Source: Antedon bifida
Lineage: Eukaryota; Echinodermata; Crinoidea; Comatulida; Antedonidae
Assembly (NCBI GenBank): GCA_963402885.1
Contig: OY727093.1
Coordinates: 10,799,501 to 10,863,500, forward strand
Length of the DNA stretch: 64,000 nucleotides
Direction: 5' to 3'
Shown: piece after piece, positions 34,070 through 47,167 of the stretch
Numbering within the stretch: the stretch's first letter is position 1
Layout of the letters: each line of letters opens with the position of its first letter
Notes under the pieces: model-generated
What the model saw: the letters and a program-made list of their open reading frames with translations, nothing else
The model's database searches: none
Told to the model about the DNA's origin: nothing
Program-made: the position numbers and the translations under genes

Positions 34070-37000
34070 CTCCCGTCTCCTATTGTTAGGTAACAAACCA
34101 TTCAGATTACTACACTCAAGCCGTCCACCTGCCCATTAATTATTACAATTACACTGCTGATGGCTGGTGGTAGTAAGAAAAAACCGACTCTTAAAGATTC
34201 GAAAAAAAAGAAAACGTAGCTGAATCCGGCGGATCTGGAAAAAGCTGAAACCATTTAGGCCTACTGACAAAACAGAAATTAAAGAATTGATCGACTTAGA
34301 GCTTACGAAATACTTAGCACCTGACTCTACATTTATGAAGAACATTGCTGCAGCTGTATCAAATTCCGTGCAAGAACATCTTAATTGGTAAGCTCACTGA
34401 TGGAGTGGAGTTGTGGCTTGGGGAGTGGAGTTGTGGCATGCGGAGTGGAGTTGTGGCTTGGTGGTTATGATGCTTGGCTACCAATCCAAGGGTCCTGGGT
34501 TCTAGTCCTGTCATATGTCAGGATTTTTTTTCATGACAATTTGCAACTCCACTCCCAAAGACTTGTAATAATAAGTCTGTGTTTATGTAGAGCATCTTGT
34601 GTATATGTTTGTCTTGTGAATGGGATTTCCACCTTTGAGAAGGATAGTGAATGAATTATCTTGTGGTTATCCTTGGCAATTTGCCTAAAATGAAAATTTA
34701 AAAAAAAGAGATTAGAGATTCTTTACACTGTGATATTAACAAGACTAACGATAAGATAGCAAGCCTTGAAGAAAAAAGCATGATTTTAGAAAACAATATT
34801 GATGAAGCTGAACAATATTCCAGGCGTAATTGCCTAATTCTTCACGGCGTTTCCGAATCAAGCAACGAGTGCACGGATACCAAGATTATCAATCTGCTTC
34901 AAGAAAAGCTTAATGTCAACGTTGGAATTGCCGACATAGATAGAACTCATAGACTAGGACAAAGTAAGGGCTCAGACGCTAACAAACCTAGACGTGTTAT
35001 TATTAAATTCTCAAACTACAACAAAAGAAGAGAAGTATTTAATGCAAAGAAGCAATTTAAAGGGACTAAATACTTCATACATGAGCATCTGACCCTGAAA
35101 CACTCGGAGCTATTACGAGTCATAAAAACCAAAATATGCGAAGTACATTAAATCATGGATTTCCATGATTAAACCTACATGGACACTTGACGGCAAGATT
35201 TGTATTCTTACCAACGGCATAAAAAAACTAACCACCAGTAATCAACTATATCTATCTCGGAACCTAAACAATTTAAAAGCTTGAACTATAAATTAATAAC
35301 AATGATTAACATTCTATAACTAACAGTGTGAGCTGGTTGACATTTAAATAAGGCGATACAAGTTGGAAACTTTATTTTGTTTTTACAATACAAGTCTTTT
35401 CTTATGTTTCACCTTTTTTTTGTTATGCCTTACAGAAATGTACTTGATTATTTAGACCCAAACATAGATATGCAAGTAATCATGTCAAGTTGTTCCTACA
35501 TTATAAATTATATGTTCTTTATATGACAAACCCATAGATAAGCAAAATATAGCTAATGTGAGTGTGATGTTTGTAATAATTCTGTGCATGTTCACTGTCT
35601 TCCCGGATATACTGACTGGATTTGCATATCATGTATCAACTGTTTATTTCCTTTCAATAAACTCTCAGATGATGATTTTCGATGTACAAAACCCCAATAT
35701 CTCCCCTTTATATATTGATATTACTCGGCTTAACTCAACAAATACTAGCCTAATAGATTCTGTTCTGTTGGTGTTTTAGGTAAATTAAAATATATTCTTC
35801 CATACAATATTTTATTTTTGCTTTACAACACTCTATTTTACCATATTTATCCTACTGTAATATTGCTTGGGCTTCAATTTCTAACAACATTTTGCAGACT
35901 AATCCTAGGAATAGTCCATCAACATCCAAAATTCACTGTCTCTTTAAGCTTTAAAAGAAGGGTCTAAGGATTTGCACGGGAGAACCCCCAAGATCCCATA
36001 CAAAGCAATGATTCCATCAGCTAAACACTTTAAACATATTCGATATTAACAAACTGCAAACGCTTGTATTTATGTTTCGTGTTATTAATAACCAACTCTC
36101 TTCTCATTTTAAAGGAAATTTAAAGTAATAAATTATAGTTTAGGCCTATACACAGCACAAGTACTTTCTTTTAACTAAGGATGTGGTATATAAATGGGGG
36201 TAGATTTCAGAGTAATAGAAGTGTTAGGATGAATGGTATATTGTTTCTACAGGTAAGTAAAACGTGAATGTTAGTCAAGGGAGACACTTTATCAAAGTTC
36301 CAACCACAGTAATTGACAATGTATTTCTATAGAGCAACGGGTATATATAATAGTGGAACCACAAAAATGTAGGATAGGCTAATTTCTAATTGGCAACCAA
36401 TGGGAATTCAGAGTGTTTTTAGTTCTTTACTAAGATGCACACTAGCACACTTCATTGTTAAATTAGCCGTTCGATAGTTGTACAAACTTTTCAATCTTCC
36501 CACCCAACCATCCCCCGGCATCATCCAACACCTAACTCAACACAGGCGCTACTCATATGTTACTCATGTTATTCGCTCATTTGGCTGGTATAATTCTGGG
36601 CAATTATTTTGCCTTCAAATTCCACAATTTACCTAACGGATGTCACTTACATCCTTATACCGATATACTTAATAACAACCATTTGATTTACTGGATCCTG
36701 TGACAACACACTGGACCTTTAATACAGCGATGTCATATGAGTGGTAGCCCCCAAGAGGCCAAAATGTAGTTTATTATTAAGCTTTAGTAGTATTTAGCAT
36801 TGTTTGTACAGTATCAGTAGAAATAAATAATATGTATTGTTAAATATGTATACTCTGAATAAACTGTGTGCTGTGTGTAAACTCGTTGTTTACAATGGTT
36901 AGTCAGCTTCATTCTTATAACACCAGGTCATCTACCCGGAAACATTTTATTTATGAAAAGTACACTACAGCAGAAAAATTCTTTCATTTTTAACGGACCA

Positions 37001-37376
37001 TTTTTATGGAATAATTTAATTTTAAACATTAAATTATCACCGACCTTACTTTCTTTAAAAAAAAAAATACAAAATAATAATCCATCAATATTCTTTAGAT
37101 AGTTAATAAGTTTGCTCCTATGGAATGTATATCCTACTTTTCCTTCTATTGATATTCAACCAAATCTTTGTTGTTCTTTTTTTTAGAAAGCAATTGTACG
37201 TTACCATGTACAATGTGATGTATTTTGGAATACTCAGCCTTAAAGCCCTGTTTGGCTTATTAGAGTTTCCACACATAAACAAATAATTAACCAGATTTGT
37301 TATTTTTCTTTGTCTTGTCTTTGTCTTATATTTTACTTATTTTATGTAAAACAATAAAATGAATGAATGAAAAAAT
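34070..37376 (+). mobile_element. Degenerate non-LTR retrotransposon (LINE), copy 1
   Basis: The order is: a 5' region; an ORF1 start at 34160 (MAGGSKKKPT, soon interrupted by a stop); a nested SINE at 34392-34680; and an ORF1 segment at about 34690-35151. That segment has a coiled-coil lead and then a conserved domain with NCLILHGV, DIDRTHRLG and KPRRVIIKF motifs, typical of LINE ORF1 proteins. Next come a zinc-finger-like remnant, then at 35790-36125 a broken reverse transcriptase C-terminal region. The 3' end at 37340-37376 is AAACAATAAAATGAATGAATGAA, a typical LINE tail. Most of the reverse transcriptase is missing, so the element is internally deleted and non-autonomous. Confidence 0.75.
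34392..34680 (+). repeat. tRNA-derived SINE nested in the LINE
   Basis: Three units of about 22 bases (GGAGTGGAGTTGTGGC.TG) lead into a tRNA-like core with box A-like TGGCTTGGTGGTTATGATGC and box B-like GGGTTCTAGTCCTG. In unit 2 the box B is GGGTTCAAGTCCTG. A tail with TTGCAACTCCACTCCCAAAG follows. It interrupts the LINE ORF1 in all three units. In unit 3 (61741-61985) the tRNA-like core is deleted. Confidence 0.7.
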
Positions 37377-37378
37377 GA

Positions 37379-37645
37379 TAGCATAAGAGAGGAGCTTGGT
37401 GTATCAAATGATTGGTTGCTGCAGTGTGTTAAAAAGCAGAAATTGTGCTATTTTGGTCACATTAAGCGGATGTAAGATGGAATGGAGAAGACAGTGTTGG
37501 AGGCTTATATTCCAGGGAAGAGAAGAAGACGAAGACCAAGATTCAAATGGAAAGACTATAACAGATGTGTTTGAATCTATGGAGCAAGCAAGTAGGATGA
37601 CAGAAGACAGGAGATGATTTCAGAGTAGTGTTAGAGAAGCTTTCT
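37379..37645 (+). mobile_element. 3' fragment of a second LINE at the unit 1/unit 2 junction
   Basis: Translation gives a reverse transcriptase tail style: YFGHIKRM, then after a stop LEAYIPGKRRRRRPRFKWKD. Such GKR.RGRP.W.D tails close many LINE ORF2 proteins. The right half (from GTTGGAGGC at 37497) is repeated at 46206-46345 at the unit 2/unit 3 junction, so this fragment sits at the duplication breakpoint. Confidence 0.65.
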
Positions 37646-38464
37646 TTTTTCGCGTGTGAAAATCTCCTCTTGAGGATGAAGTCTTTCACATAATTGTTGT
37701 CCGTAGTTAAAAAAAGGCCCAATGCAAAACCTTTCGATAATTTAGAGCTCACTTGTAATCAAGCTATATAAATATTAAATGAAATTATAAATATATGAAA
37801 AAAAAAACAATGCTGATACTTCTGATTTTCGTGATCGTTACACCACACACAGTGCCCAGCAGACGCTAACCCCACTGTTCATTCTGTAGAATAGATATCA
37901 TGTTCGAAAAGGATGACACAATTTAGTTTGTCGTTAAAGTTAGACTGAAAGATGAACAAACTTTCGTTTCGGAAAAGACTTCGAGATGTAAATTTGAAGT
38001 ATTTATTATTATTATATTTTTCTGGCGAGTCGAAGATTTAAAGAAAGTCTAAAAATGTGAAATTGTAAGTAATTCATTGTATAGATTCTACTTTATTTCT
38101 CCGTTTATGTTATTTAAATTAATTTTTTAAATACTATTTCTAAAATTAAAAATAAAATTTAAATGTCATTAGTATCATTATTATATTAAAACAAAAATTA
38201 TATTATATAACATAAATGTAAACCTGGTAGGGTTATTTCTTAATTAGCTACAACATGTTATTACAACGTGTTAATGTTTTTTATTTGACATATTCCCTTC
38301 TATAGGCCTACATAACATGTTTAGACCACATTGCTTAGTTTCACGGCGATTTAAATATCTAGATACAACCCAAACCCAAACGAATTTAACTAAACCTAGC
38401 ATGAGAACCAAAACAAACCGATTTAATCACTATTCCAATAACAAATTTCTAATTTAGTTTATTC

Positions 38465-41400
38465 TTAAGTATTGGCTGCTTGCATCTGAAGACTTTCAAA
38501 ATCTTTATTTCCTCTTATGTTGTTTTTCCTGAAACAAGAAAACGGCGTGTCATCGGTAATAGACTAAAAGATGCGGAGAAATATGTTTAAACGTAAAAGT
38601 AAAGAACCTAGCGTCGCTAGTGGAAACCACGCTTAAGTACTGTTCTTACCTCGTAATCATTTCAGCTTCTTCTATAGTCTGCGGAAGTGGCACATTTAGA
38701 GTTTCAGGCAGAAGTAGTGCCACCAGTCCAGAAGTCACTGACGTAAAACTGAACGCCACCAGTGGCAGAGGTGCCCATACTTTTTCGAGAAAAAGAATCT
38801 GAGGGGCAAGCATCCCAGCCACTCGTGAAAAGAGGGAGCATATTCCTAAACCGGTGGTCCTGTAAACACGTATACAATTACGTTTCAGTCAATATGCGAC
38901 ATGTATTGACACAAGTTACAATGGCAGCAAAAGAAGCGGGTGCTTGTTATTTTGTATTGTACAGACCATTTACACAGACCAGACAACATTCAGGAACATA
39001 TTAATATTATTTTACGAACTTATCATATAGTATTACTGTAAAGTAAAATGTATTTAACTTGCCTAATGTTCGTTGGAAAAAGTTCAACAGTATATATATA
39101 AACAATTCCAAATGCAGATGTAATAAAAAACTTGCCAATCATTGCTAAAAATGTTCTGAAAGCCACCAGTGTTACCGCTGAAAATGTACAAACATAATTA
39201 TTATTACTCTAAAATGGCCTCATAAAAGCAACACGTTGCTCATTAATAATTGAAAATTCGAATCGACCCGATTAAAAAAAATACATTGTTAAAAATAATT
39301 AGTTTAGTAATAATTGTAGCATATCAAAACAGAAGGTCGAATTCTGATTTGTCAGTATATAGTACCGTATGCTCGATTATAATCCAACACACTAATTTAT
39401 TTGGAATTCATTGTTGATTCAATTCAGTATAATTGAACCCCACCCCAAACTTTCGTACCCAGGCAATCATGGACTAGTACAAAGTACACAGTACCATAAG
39501 ACGCAACCACCAACCACCATATTTGGGAAGGTTGTTACTGTCCATTTGAGGTTCACACGACATGAGATTTTCAAATGTACAGCTTCCATTAAAGATGTAT
39601 TGTCCTCCAAAAACATGAAAAATAATAAATAATAAAATCAGACTTTAAATAGTTCATTTTGCAGTTTTAATAAAGTTATTCACTTCTGTAAAAAAAAAAT
39701 CAAAATAAAAAATTATTTCACTTATAAAGAGACAAAAAAAACGTTTAATTTTAACCAAAAACCATTACCTGACAGACAATTTAAGAATTTTTTGCTTTAA
39801 ATAACATTTTTTCAGGTAAATCTGTTTTGCTCAAAGTGAATAACATTACAATAAAATGGCATATTCAACAAAAAATGTGAAACAATTTTTTTTTTAGGGG
39901 GACAATATATCTTTAAGCACAACGTTCTACAAACAATGGCAAACTGAGTTTCCAAACAAAAGTTTTTTTTACATCGAGCGCGCTCTGGTGGTGTTACTTG
40001 ACAGACTTGAAAAGTTTCAATAGAGCATGCGAATCGATGTGGACCGAATCTAGACTTACGAATCCATATATTGATGAAACAAGCAACACCACCAGCAACA
40101 AGGGTACCTGCTAGTGAACATCGTCTGCCCAGCTTCTGAATAAAGAACCAAGTGAACAAGTAGGCCAACAACTCGGTAACACCACCCAAGAAAGTTCCAA
40201 TGTATACGTCGACGTTTAGACCCTCAACACCATACGTCAAACCAAAGTAGGCAAGGTTAACGGCAAACCTATTTTAAACATTAGTTTAAGCAAAATTTAG
40301 TTTTAGTTGGAATCTATCAAAAACATATATCTGATGTGGCTGTAATGACATGACATTACACTTTTACCTTTTTAACTTTTTCGGTCACAGAGTTTTAGAG
40401 CGGAATACATGAATAGTTTTAATACACAAATAAACAAGAAATGTGTCGTACCAACTGTATGTGATGTAAACAGTTTTTCTTCTCATCTGTGGATATCGAA
40501 GTATAATCAACGGACTAGTCTTGGTACTTTCACTTGAATCCTATAATAAAAATCCATGCGTTTTACGTAACATTTTGTTTTATGTTACGCTCATAATCTT
40601 TGGTTCTTGTTCATTCCGTGTTTACGGTATGAACGCGTCTTAGACTCTGCTAATAAGATGACATTTTGTCAGCGAAATAAATATGTCAACTTACACATCC
40701 AACTTCTAAATTGTCCAATATGTCATCCGGTAAATCTCCAACTTTATTTCTTTTTGCAATTTTTTGAATAACAAGTTTTGCTTCTTCAGTTCTCTCTTTG
40801 GCAAGAAGCCACCGAGGTGACTCTGGAATAAAACTGTAAAAATAATCAAATTAAGTTAGAAATGAATTACTATATAACCTATCAGCCATACAAATATTAT
40901 AATACCAACTTTGTTTGACCATTTTTTAATATTTATACGAAATTGTTACCATAAGTGAATTAATTAACAGAGCTAATAATCACATGTTGCTCCCTAAACA
41001 AAGTCTTAAGTTTTTCGGATTTGAGTTGTTTTTACATTTTTACACGATTTTAACATTATGACCCTACTGTACTATAGAAAAGGCTACAGCTTCAACAGCT
41101 AATTATATTTCCTGTTTACATTCATTTTAAGCTTTCCGTTTTTAATTTATAAAATACAATTATAATATATTGGTTCTTACAAGTAAAGCAACAGCAGAGG
41201 GGAAAGGGAAATTCTGAAAGTCATGAGAAGCTTGTCCCATGATCTAATGAAATAAGCAATCGGAGCTAACATCATTATGCCAAAGCACCAATAGATAGTC
41301 ACAATGGTAGACATCATGGCTCGTCTTGATGGAGCAACTAATTCCGTAACTGAAAATAATAACAGAGAAAAAACAATATTTAAATATAAATTGTCTGTAT

Positions 41401-43758
41401 GGTATTAAATTATCGGGACAGTGTACGAAATATATTGGAAATGTTCATTGTATGCCCGTGACGAAAATTATATTATGTTTGAAACTTTAACATTTAACAT
41501 TAAAATATGATTATATTATTTACCACTTTAGCTTGAAAGGTCGCGACATTTACAGCGTGTTGTTTTACCAGGCATTATACTGAAGCAGGGAGACAAACCT
41601 AGGCCCCATGCATATTGCCCTTGCATGCACACAATGCATTAACATGATGTCAATCGAAAGCTTCTTCATTATGTCGTTCTATTAAGTCTCAATTTTGCGT
41701 GAATGTTTAGTACACTGTGCAGTATTATACCTATCATCAGCTCTGAATATACCATTTTAATTGTATTTGTTAAGTTGGTCAATGGTTTAAAATATGAATT
41801 TTAATGATCTTTAATCAAATATTATCCTACCGTATGTGAAGACTGAAAAATATAACCCAATATTACATATTCCGGTCAGGAAGCGGAAACTCGCATACAT
41901 CACATATGATTTCGACAGACTGCATAACATCGAGAATGATAAAGCCAATGCAAAGCCTAAAAACACTCCTTTTCTTCTTCCTAGACTAACAATTGAAATT
42001 TATAAAATGTGAGTAGTGTAAAAAAATGCAGCAGTCGAAGAGTACGGTATTTATAAGTTTGAACTACACTCAAACATGGATTAAGGAATAGACTCAAAAT
42101 CGCATATAATTAGAAGACTCGCTGAAAATCGCGAAAACCATTATTTAAACAAGAGCGATCAGAGAGTTGCAACATCCACCAGGAGTAACAAGTATCAAGA
42201 ATCATGATAAACATTATTCTTGTATAGTTACGGCCTAATATTAGTAAAATAATAAAAAGTGGTCCAGAATTGTTATCCTGGTCCGGATTGCCTCCAAAAT
42301 TGAATGGCATGATACTATTATGAAGGTACCGAATCCTTTCATTTATTTAAAACTTACAAATCACAAAGAAGTCCGAATAGAATAGAACCAAAAAAGACGC
42401 CTGCTAGGTACAAGGATGACGCCAAGGAAACAAAATAACTGTCTTCACACACCAGGTCAAACTACCAAAATGTAATGCATGTTATATAAATATTTATTGT
42501 TAAATTAAATACTTATAAGGCATTGTTGTGATGTATTGAAACAACTCCTGAAATATAGGTAACAATGATTTTTTTAGAAAGATTGAAAATATTCATCTGG
42601 TTTGAAGATACGATATTTTAAAAATCTATTTTGACAAACCAAAATTAGTTACTGACCTGACTGACAGTTTCAATGCTCTTTTCGAACTGTCAGTCAGGTC
42701 AGTAACTAATTTTGGTTTGTCTAAATAGATTTTTAAAATAATGATTTTAGATGTTGTATATTATAACATAATGTGTGCTGAAAAGGCCGGTAAGTATATA
42801 GGCCTACTGTTGTGCTCGCTCATATAGCAAGCAAGAGTTAATTACACTCTTCCCTGCTCATACAATGATACAATGATAAAATTGATTGTAACCTATCCTA
42901 GCCTATAACTAAATCAGTTTTAATAGATGTTCATTTAATGTTTTTTTACAAAGTATTCACCACGAGCTAAACTTTATTGTTCATGTACACAATGACAGTT
43001 TTGAATACAAGGTACTCCAACGCAACCGTTTCTAAAATCTAAAACTAATCTCTATTTCTACACAATAGAGCATGCATTATGGGAGACACAGTGACTTCAA
43101 CCAGTCTTTATGCCAATAGTTAATATTGTAATAACTTATCAGTTTGTATATTTAATACATACGCCATATGGGCTAGTATGTTATTTCTATAGTTTGTTTT
43201 TCGACCAGCATAAAGATAATACAATAACATACAAGCCAACTTAGTGTGTGCAAAAAAACAATGTTGACATTCATTTATATCTACAATTCAACATTATATC
43301 TATTTAATGTATTTATGGTGTTTTTTATCTATAAAACATAATCCTCTTTTCTTGAGTTTTGTCCTACCTCTTGACGAACACAAAATAAACAATCTTACCT
43401 CAGACACAATAGTGGAATCATACCGTGATCGATCGTAAGCCCATCCATGTTCACAATCAATCAGTTCAGTCGTATCATTTGCATACATTTTACATTGTGC
43501 TTCATTGATTAATAGTGTCCTCTCATCATCTGGTGGAAGACTCATGTTATCGTTTGTATTCCAGCAATGACCGAGATAAAGTTCGCTACAATTAGCTTCA
43601 TATGGAGGCTTGCAATGGTGATCCATAGTCCCACTGATAAACACGGTTGATATATTAGTAAGCGAATTTAAAAATATAAGACAGCATATTGACAATGTCA
43701 CCAGTTTGTGATAGAGACCATATTCACCAATGTATTTAAAGACGTTATCAAACTTCAT
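38465..43758 (-). CDS. SLC22-type organic ion transporter, copy 2, intact (ten exons)
   Basis: The exons are 43399-43758, 42358-42461, 41831-41985, 41181-41349, 40695-40833, 40452-40540, 40060-40268, 39063-39177, 38650-38859 and 38465-38528 (TAA at 38465-38467). Phases agree at all nine joints, giving 1614 nt and 537 aa, the usual SLC22 length. I start at the ATG at 43756-43758; the open frame extends ten codons further up but begins with TTG. SLC22 hallmarks are a cysteine- and N-glycosylation-rich first loop (NCS, NMS and NDT), CEHGWAYD..RYDSTIVSE then FDLVCED, LGRRKG after TM2, PESPRWL near residue 266, and ELFPTNIR..G.G..S...R.AG..AP near the end. SLC22 proteins move organic cations, anions or carnitine across the plasma membrane; the substrate cannot be told. 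Intron 8 has a GC donor (AG/GCAAGT). AATAAA lies directly after the stop. Confidence 0.92.
39599..39916. mobile_element. MITE in SLC22 intron 7, copy 2
   Basis: The ends are TTAAAGATGTATTGTCCTCC and GGGGGACAATATATCTTTAA, a clear inverted pair. It is the same element as at 28213 and 48304. Confidence 0.8.
42626..42728. repeat. Near-perfect hairpin in SLC22 intron 1, copy 2
   Basis: The arms and position match the hairpin at 31299-31403. The loop is shorter (TCAATGCTCTTTTCG) and the outer right arm has one change (GTCTAAATAG instead of GTCAAAATAG). Confidence 0.85.
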
Positions 43759-45479
43759 AGTGTTATTAGATTGGTACTTATTCAACAACCAATCCTGACG
43801 CTACTGATCCCTGGATAGGATTGGTTCTGTTGTGTGTAGGCTACAGTTGTTACAAATGTTAGTTATTAACACTAGAGGGTGAGCTCGCTTCGCTCGCTCC
43901 CCCTCTAGGAAGTGTAGACGATGGTTCTCGGAATGATAATGTTCTTCTTTTACGTTTTCTGTCGGTTACCAATATTGAAAATGCTTGACATTCGTAAAAC
44001 TAAACTATTCTGTTTCACAGTGTCTTAGATGATTAATAACATTTTAAGTATAGTCTTTATTATTTGGTAGGGCCCTTATAGGGCGGAGGTGGGGAGGCGG
44101 AGTTCATTTGAGGGAGGGGCTTATTAAAAAAAAAAAAGGAAATTTTTTAGTTTTAATAATATGGTAACATTTATAATCAAATGAAATCCTCTATCTAATA
44201 GATATGAAAAGTGGTAAAAAAGAATAACAAATGCTTGATAAATTGTAGATAACAGTGCGATGAATTCTACTACAAATAGTATAATTGTGTTATTATAAAT
44301 GTGGATGGGATGGACGTTTATTAGATAGTTGGGTTGGCGGGGGTGGGGGGGGGGGTGGTGATTATTATTCAAAGTGATGTTTTATTGGAGAGGCGTTTAT
44401 TCAAATAAATATCATCCTAATAAGTATTAATACATTATTTAATTTAAACATCTTTTGAAACTAACTGCCGTGACAGAGTGGGCCATTTCGGCCCAAGAAA
44501 GAAGACATTACGGCTTGCAACATGGGCAGACATCTCGGTCCTAACAGGACACAGATAGCCTACAGTTATTCCTGCCAGCTTACTTAATAAAACTCAGCTA
44601 TCGGGATTTCACTCGATTAATGTCTTATCATCAAATCTCCCTATGTAATTTTATAATACTATTCCCCACAATATATTCCGATTCTTTATGGCGTATATTT
44701 AATTTGATCTTTATTAATTTGCAGTATAATTTTTATTTTTTAACTACTGTACCTTTCACACGCGCGGTCCGTTCTTAAAATAAACAAAAAACTAAAATGG
44801 CTATGACTAATGGCCAACTTAAGCTCCAGTCCTACTATAGTATCTGTCTTCCGTCTTCCAAAGGGACACTGTATTGATTGATGGAAAGTGCCTGTTTCCA
44901 GTCACCTTTAGGGTCAAATCTATTATTTTAACTGCTTCCTTGTGTATAAAAGAGAGAAAATAGTTGAAACCAAGTTGCTGCAAGGTGAACTTATCATAAA
45001 CCCGGAAATAACTTGACCGTCAAGAATTGAAATTGAGTAGAAAATCTACTGTTGAAATCATAAATATTGTTAAAAAACTCTTTATAATATCTTGCTAAGA
45101 TAGAAATATGGAAAAATACGTCGAACTGCACATTAATGTTATCAAATCTACGTTTCGCGGTACATCTGAGATAGATAAGGTAGGTATCCAAGGCGGAGAT
45201 TTGTACCGAAGTTTTTGCATTGTGCTCGCCTATGTCAGAATTAACCATAATTTATATATAGATAACACAAGACTATATAGAATACCATTAAATGCATCAC
45301 CGCGCAATTCCTCGTTCAAGTTTAAATATGTTGTTATGTTAAATATTGTACTATTTTTTTGAAAACAAATGCTCCTGCGAGTCTCATGGGCTCAACACCG
45401 CACATTAGTATTGTATGCACCATGGTGAATGGATGTGCCTAAACGTAGCTCTCCCGTCTCCTATTGTTAGGTAACAAAC
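43759..45479. other. 5' flank of SLC22 copy 2, no gene seen
   Basis: This is the counterpart of 32377-34069 and nearly identical to it. It includes the palindrome at 43872-43908 and a poly-G run near 44340. No supported exon. Confidence 0.4.
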
Positions 45480-46205
45480 CATTCAGATTACTACACTCAA
45501 GCCGTCCACCTGCCCATTAATTAGTACAATTAAACTGCTGATGGCTGGTGGTAGTAAGAAAAAACCGACTCCTAAAGATTCGAAAAAAAAGAAAACGTAG
45601 CCGAATCCGGCGGATCTGGAAAAAGCTGAAACCATTTAGGCCTACTGACAAAACAGAAATTAAAGAATTGATCGACTTAGAGCTTACGAAATGCTTAGCA
45701 CCTGACTCTTCATTTATGAAGAACATTGCTGCAGCTGTATCAAATTCCGTGCAAGAACATCTAATTGGTAAGCTCACTGATGGAGTGGAGTTGTGGCTTG
45801 GGGAGTGGAGTTGTGGCATGCGGAGTGGAGTTGTGGCTTGGTGGTTATGATGCTTGGCTACCAATCCAAGGGTCCTGGGTTCAAGTCCTGTCATATGTCA
45901 GGATTTATTTTCATGACAATTTGCAACTCCACTCCCAAAGACTTGTAATAATAAGTCTGTGTTTATGTAGAGCATCTTGTGTATATGTTTGTCTTGTGAA
46001 TGGGATTTCCACCTTTGAGAAGGATAGTGAATAAATTATCTTGTGGTTATCCTTGGCAATTTGCCTAAAATGAAAATTTAAAAAAAAGAGATTAGAGATT
46101 CTTTACACTTTGACATTAACAAGACTAACGATAAGATAGCAAGCCTTGAAGAAAAAAATCATGATTTTAGAAAACAATATTGATGAAGCTGAACAATATT
46201 CCAGG
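45480..46205 (+). mobile_element. LINE copy 2, 5' fragment with nested SINE
   Basis: It carries the ORF1 start at 45541 (MAGGSKKKPTPKDS, then a stop), the nested SINE at about 45775-46060, and ORF1 up to GAACAATATTCCAGG. The other frame from 45548 is open for 100 codons (KPFRPTDKTEIKELIDLEL), which shows that a frameshift separates the two ORF1 parts. Confidence 0.7.
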
Positions 46206-46345
46206 GTTGGAGGCTTATATTCCAGGGAAGAGAAGAAGAGGAAGACCAAGATGCAAATGGAAAGACTATAACAGATGTGTTTGAATCTATGGAGCAAGCA
46301 AATAGGATGACAGAAGACATGAGATGGTTTCAGAGTAGTGTTAGA
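46206..46345 (+). mobile_element. Second-LINE tail at the unit 2/unit 3 junction
   Basis: This repeats 37497-37640 (GTTGGAGGCTTATATTCCAG and onward), but its left neighbour is LINE 1 ORF1 instead of the second-LINE sequence. The word ATATTCCAGG occurs on both sides of the join, so short homology may have guided the rearrangement. Confidence 0.7.
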
Positions 46346-47167
46346 GAAGCTTTCTTTTTTCGCGTGTGAAAATCTCCTCTTGAGGATGAAGTCTTTCACA
46401 TGATTGTTTTCCGTAGTTAAAAAAAGGCCTAATGCAAAACTTTTCGATAATTTAGAACTCACTTGTAATCAAGCTATATAAATATTAAATGAAATTATAA
46501 ATATATGCAAAAAAAACAATGCTGATACTTCTGATTTTCGTGATCGTTACACCACACACAGTGCCCAGCAGACGCTAACCCCACTGTTCATTCTGTAGAA
46601 TAGATATCATGTTCGAAAAGGATGACACAATTTAGTTTGTCGTTAAAGTTAGACTGAAAGATGAACAAACTTTCGTTTCGGAAAAGACTTCGAGATGTAA
46701 ATTTGAAGTATTTATTATTATTATATTTTTCTGGCGAGTCGAAGATTTAAAGAAAGTCTAAAAATGTGAAATTGTAAGTGATTCATTGTATACATTCTAC
46801 TTTATTTCTCCGTTTATGTTATTTAAATTAATTTTTTAAATACTATTTCTAAAATTAAAAATAAAATTAAAATGTCATTAGTATCATTATTATATTAAAA
46901 CAAAAATTATATTATATAACATAAATGTAAACCTGGTAGGGTTATTTCTTAATTAGCTACAACATGTTATTACAACGTGTTAATGTTTTTTATTTGACAT
47001 ATTCCCTTCTATACATAACATGTTTAGACCACATTGCTTAGTTTCACGGCGATTTAAATATCTAGATACAACCCAAACCCAAACGAATTTAACTAAACCT
47101 AGCATGAGAACCAAAACAAACCGATTTAATCACTATTCCAATAACAAATTTCTAATTTAGTTTATTC

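Larger units (their letters stand above)
26440..37378. repeat. Tandem segmental duplication, unit 1
   Basis: From TTTTTTCGCGTGTGA at about 26440 the sequence is repeated at 37646 and 46351 with very high similarity, introns and flanks included. The unit contains, in order, the SLC22-like gene, its 5' flank, and a degenerate LINE ending in AATAAAATGAATGAATGAA. Unit 2 (about 37640-46205) is truncated inside the LINE. Unit 3 (about 46346 to beyond the window) carries large insertions. Confidence 0.9.
37640..46205. repeat. Tandem segmental duplication, unit 2
   Basis: This is the same order as unit 1, but the LINE stops at AACAATATTCCAGG near 46205 and is joined to the second-LINE tail. It lacks the distal LINE sequence of unit 1 (34820-37376). 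Confidence 0.9.
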
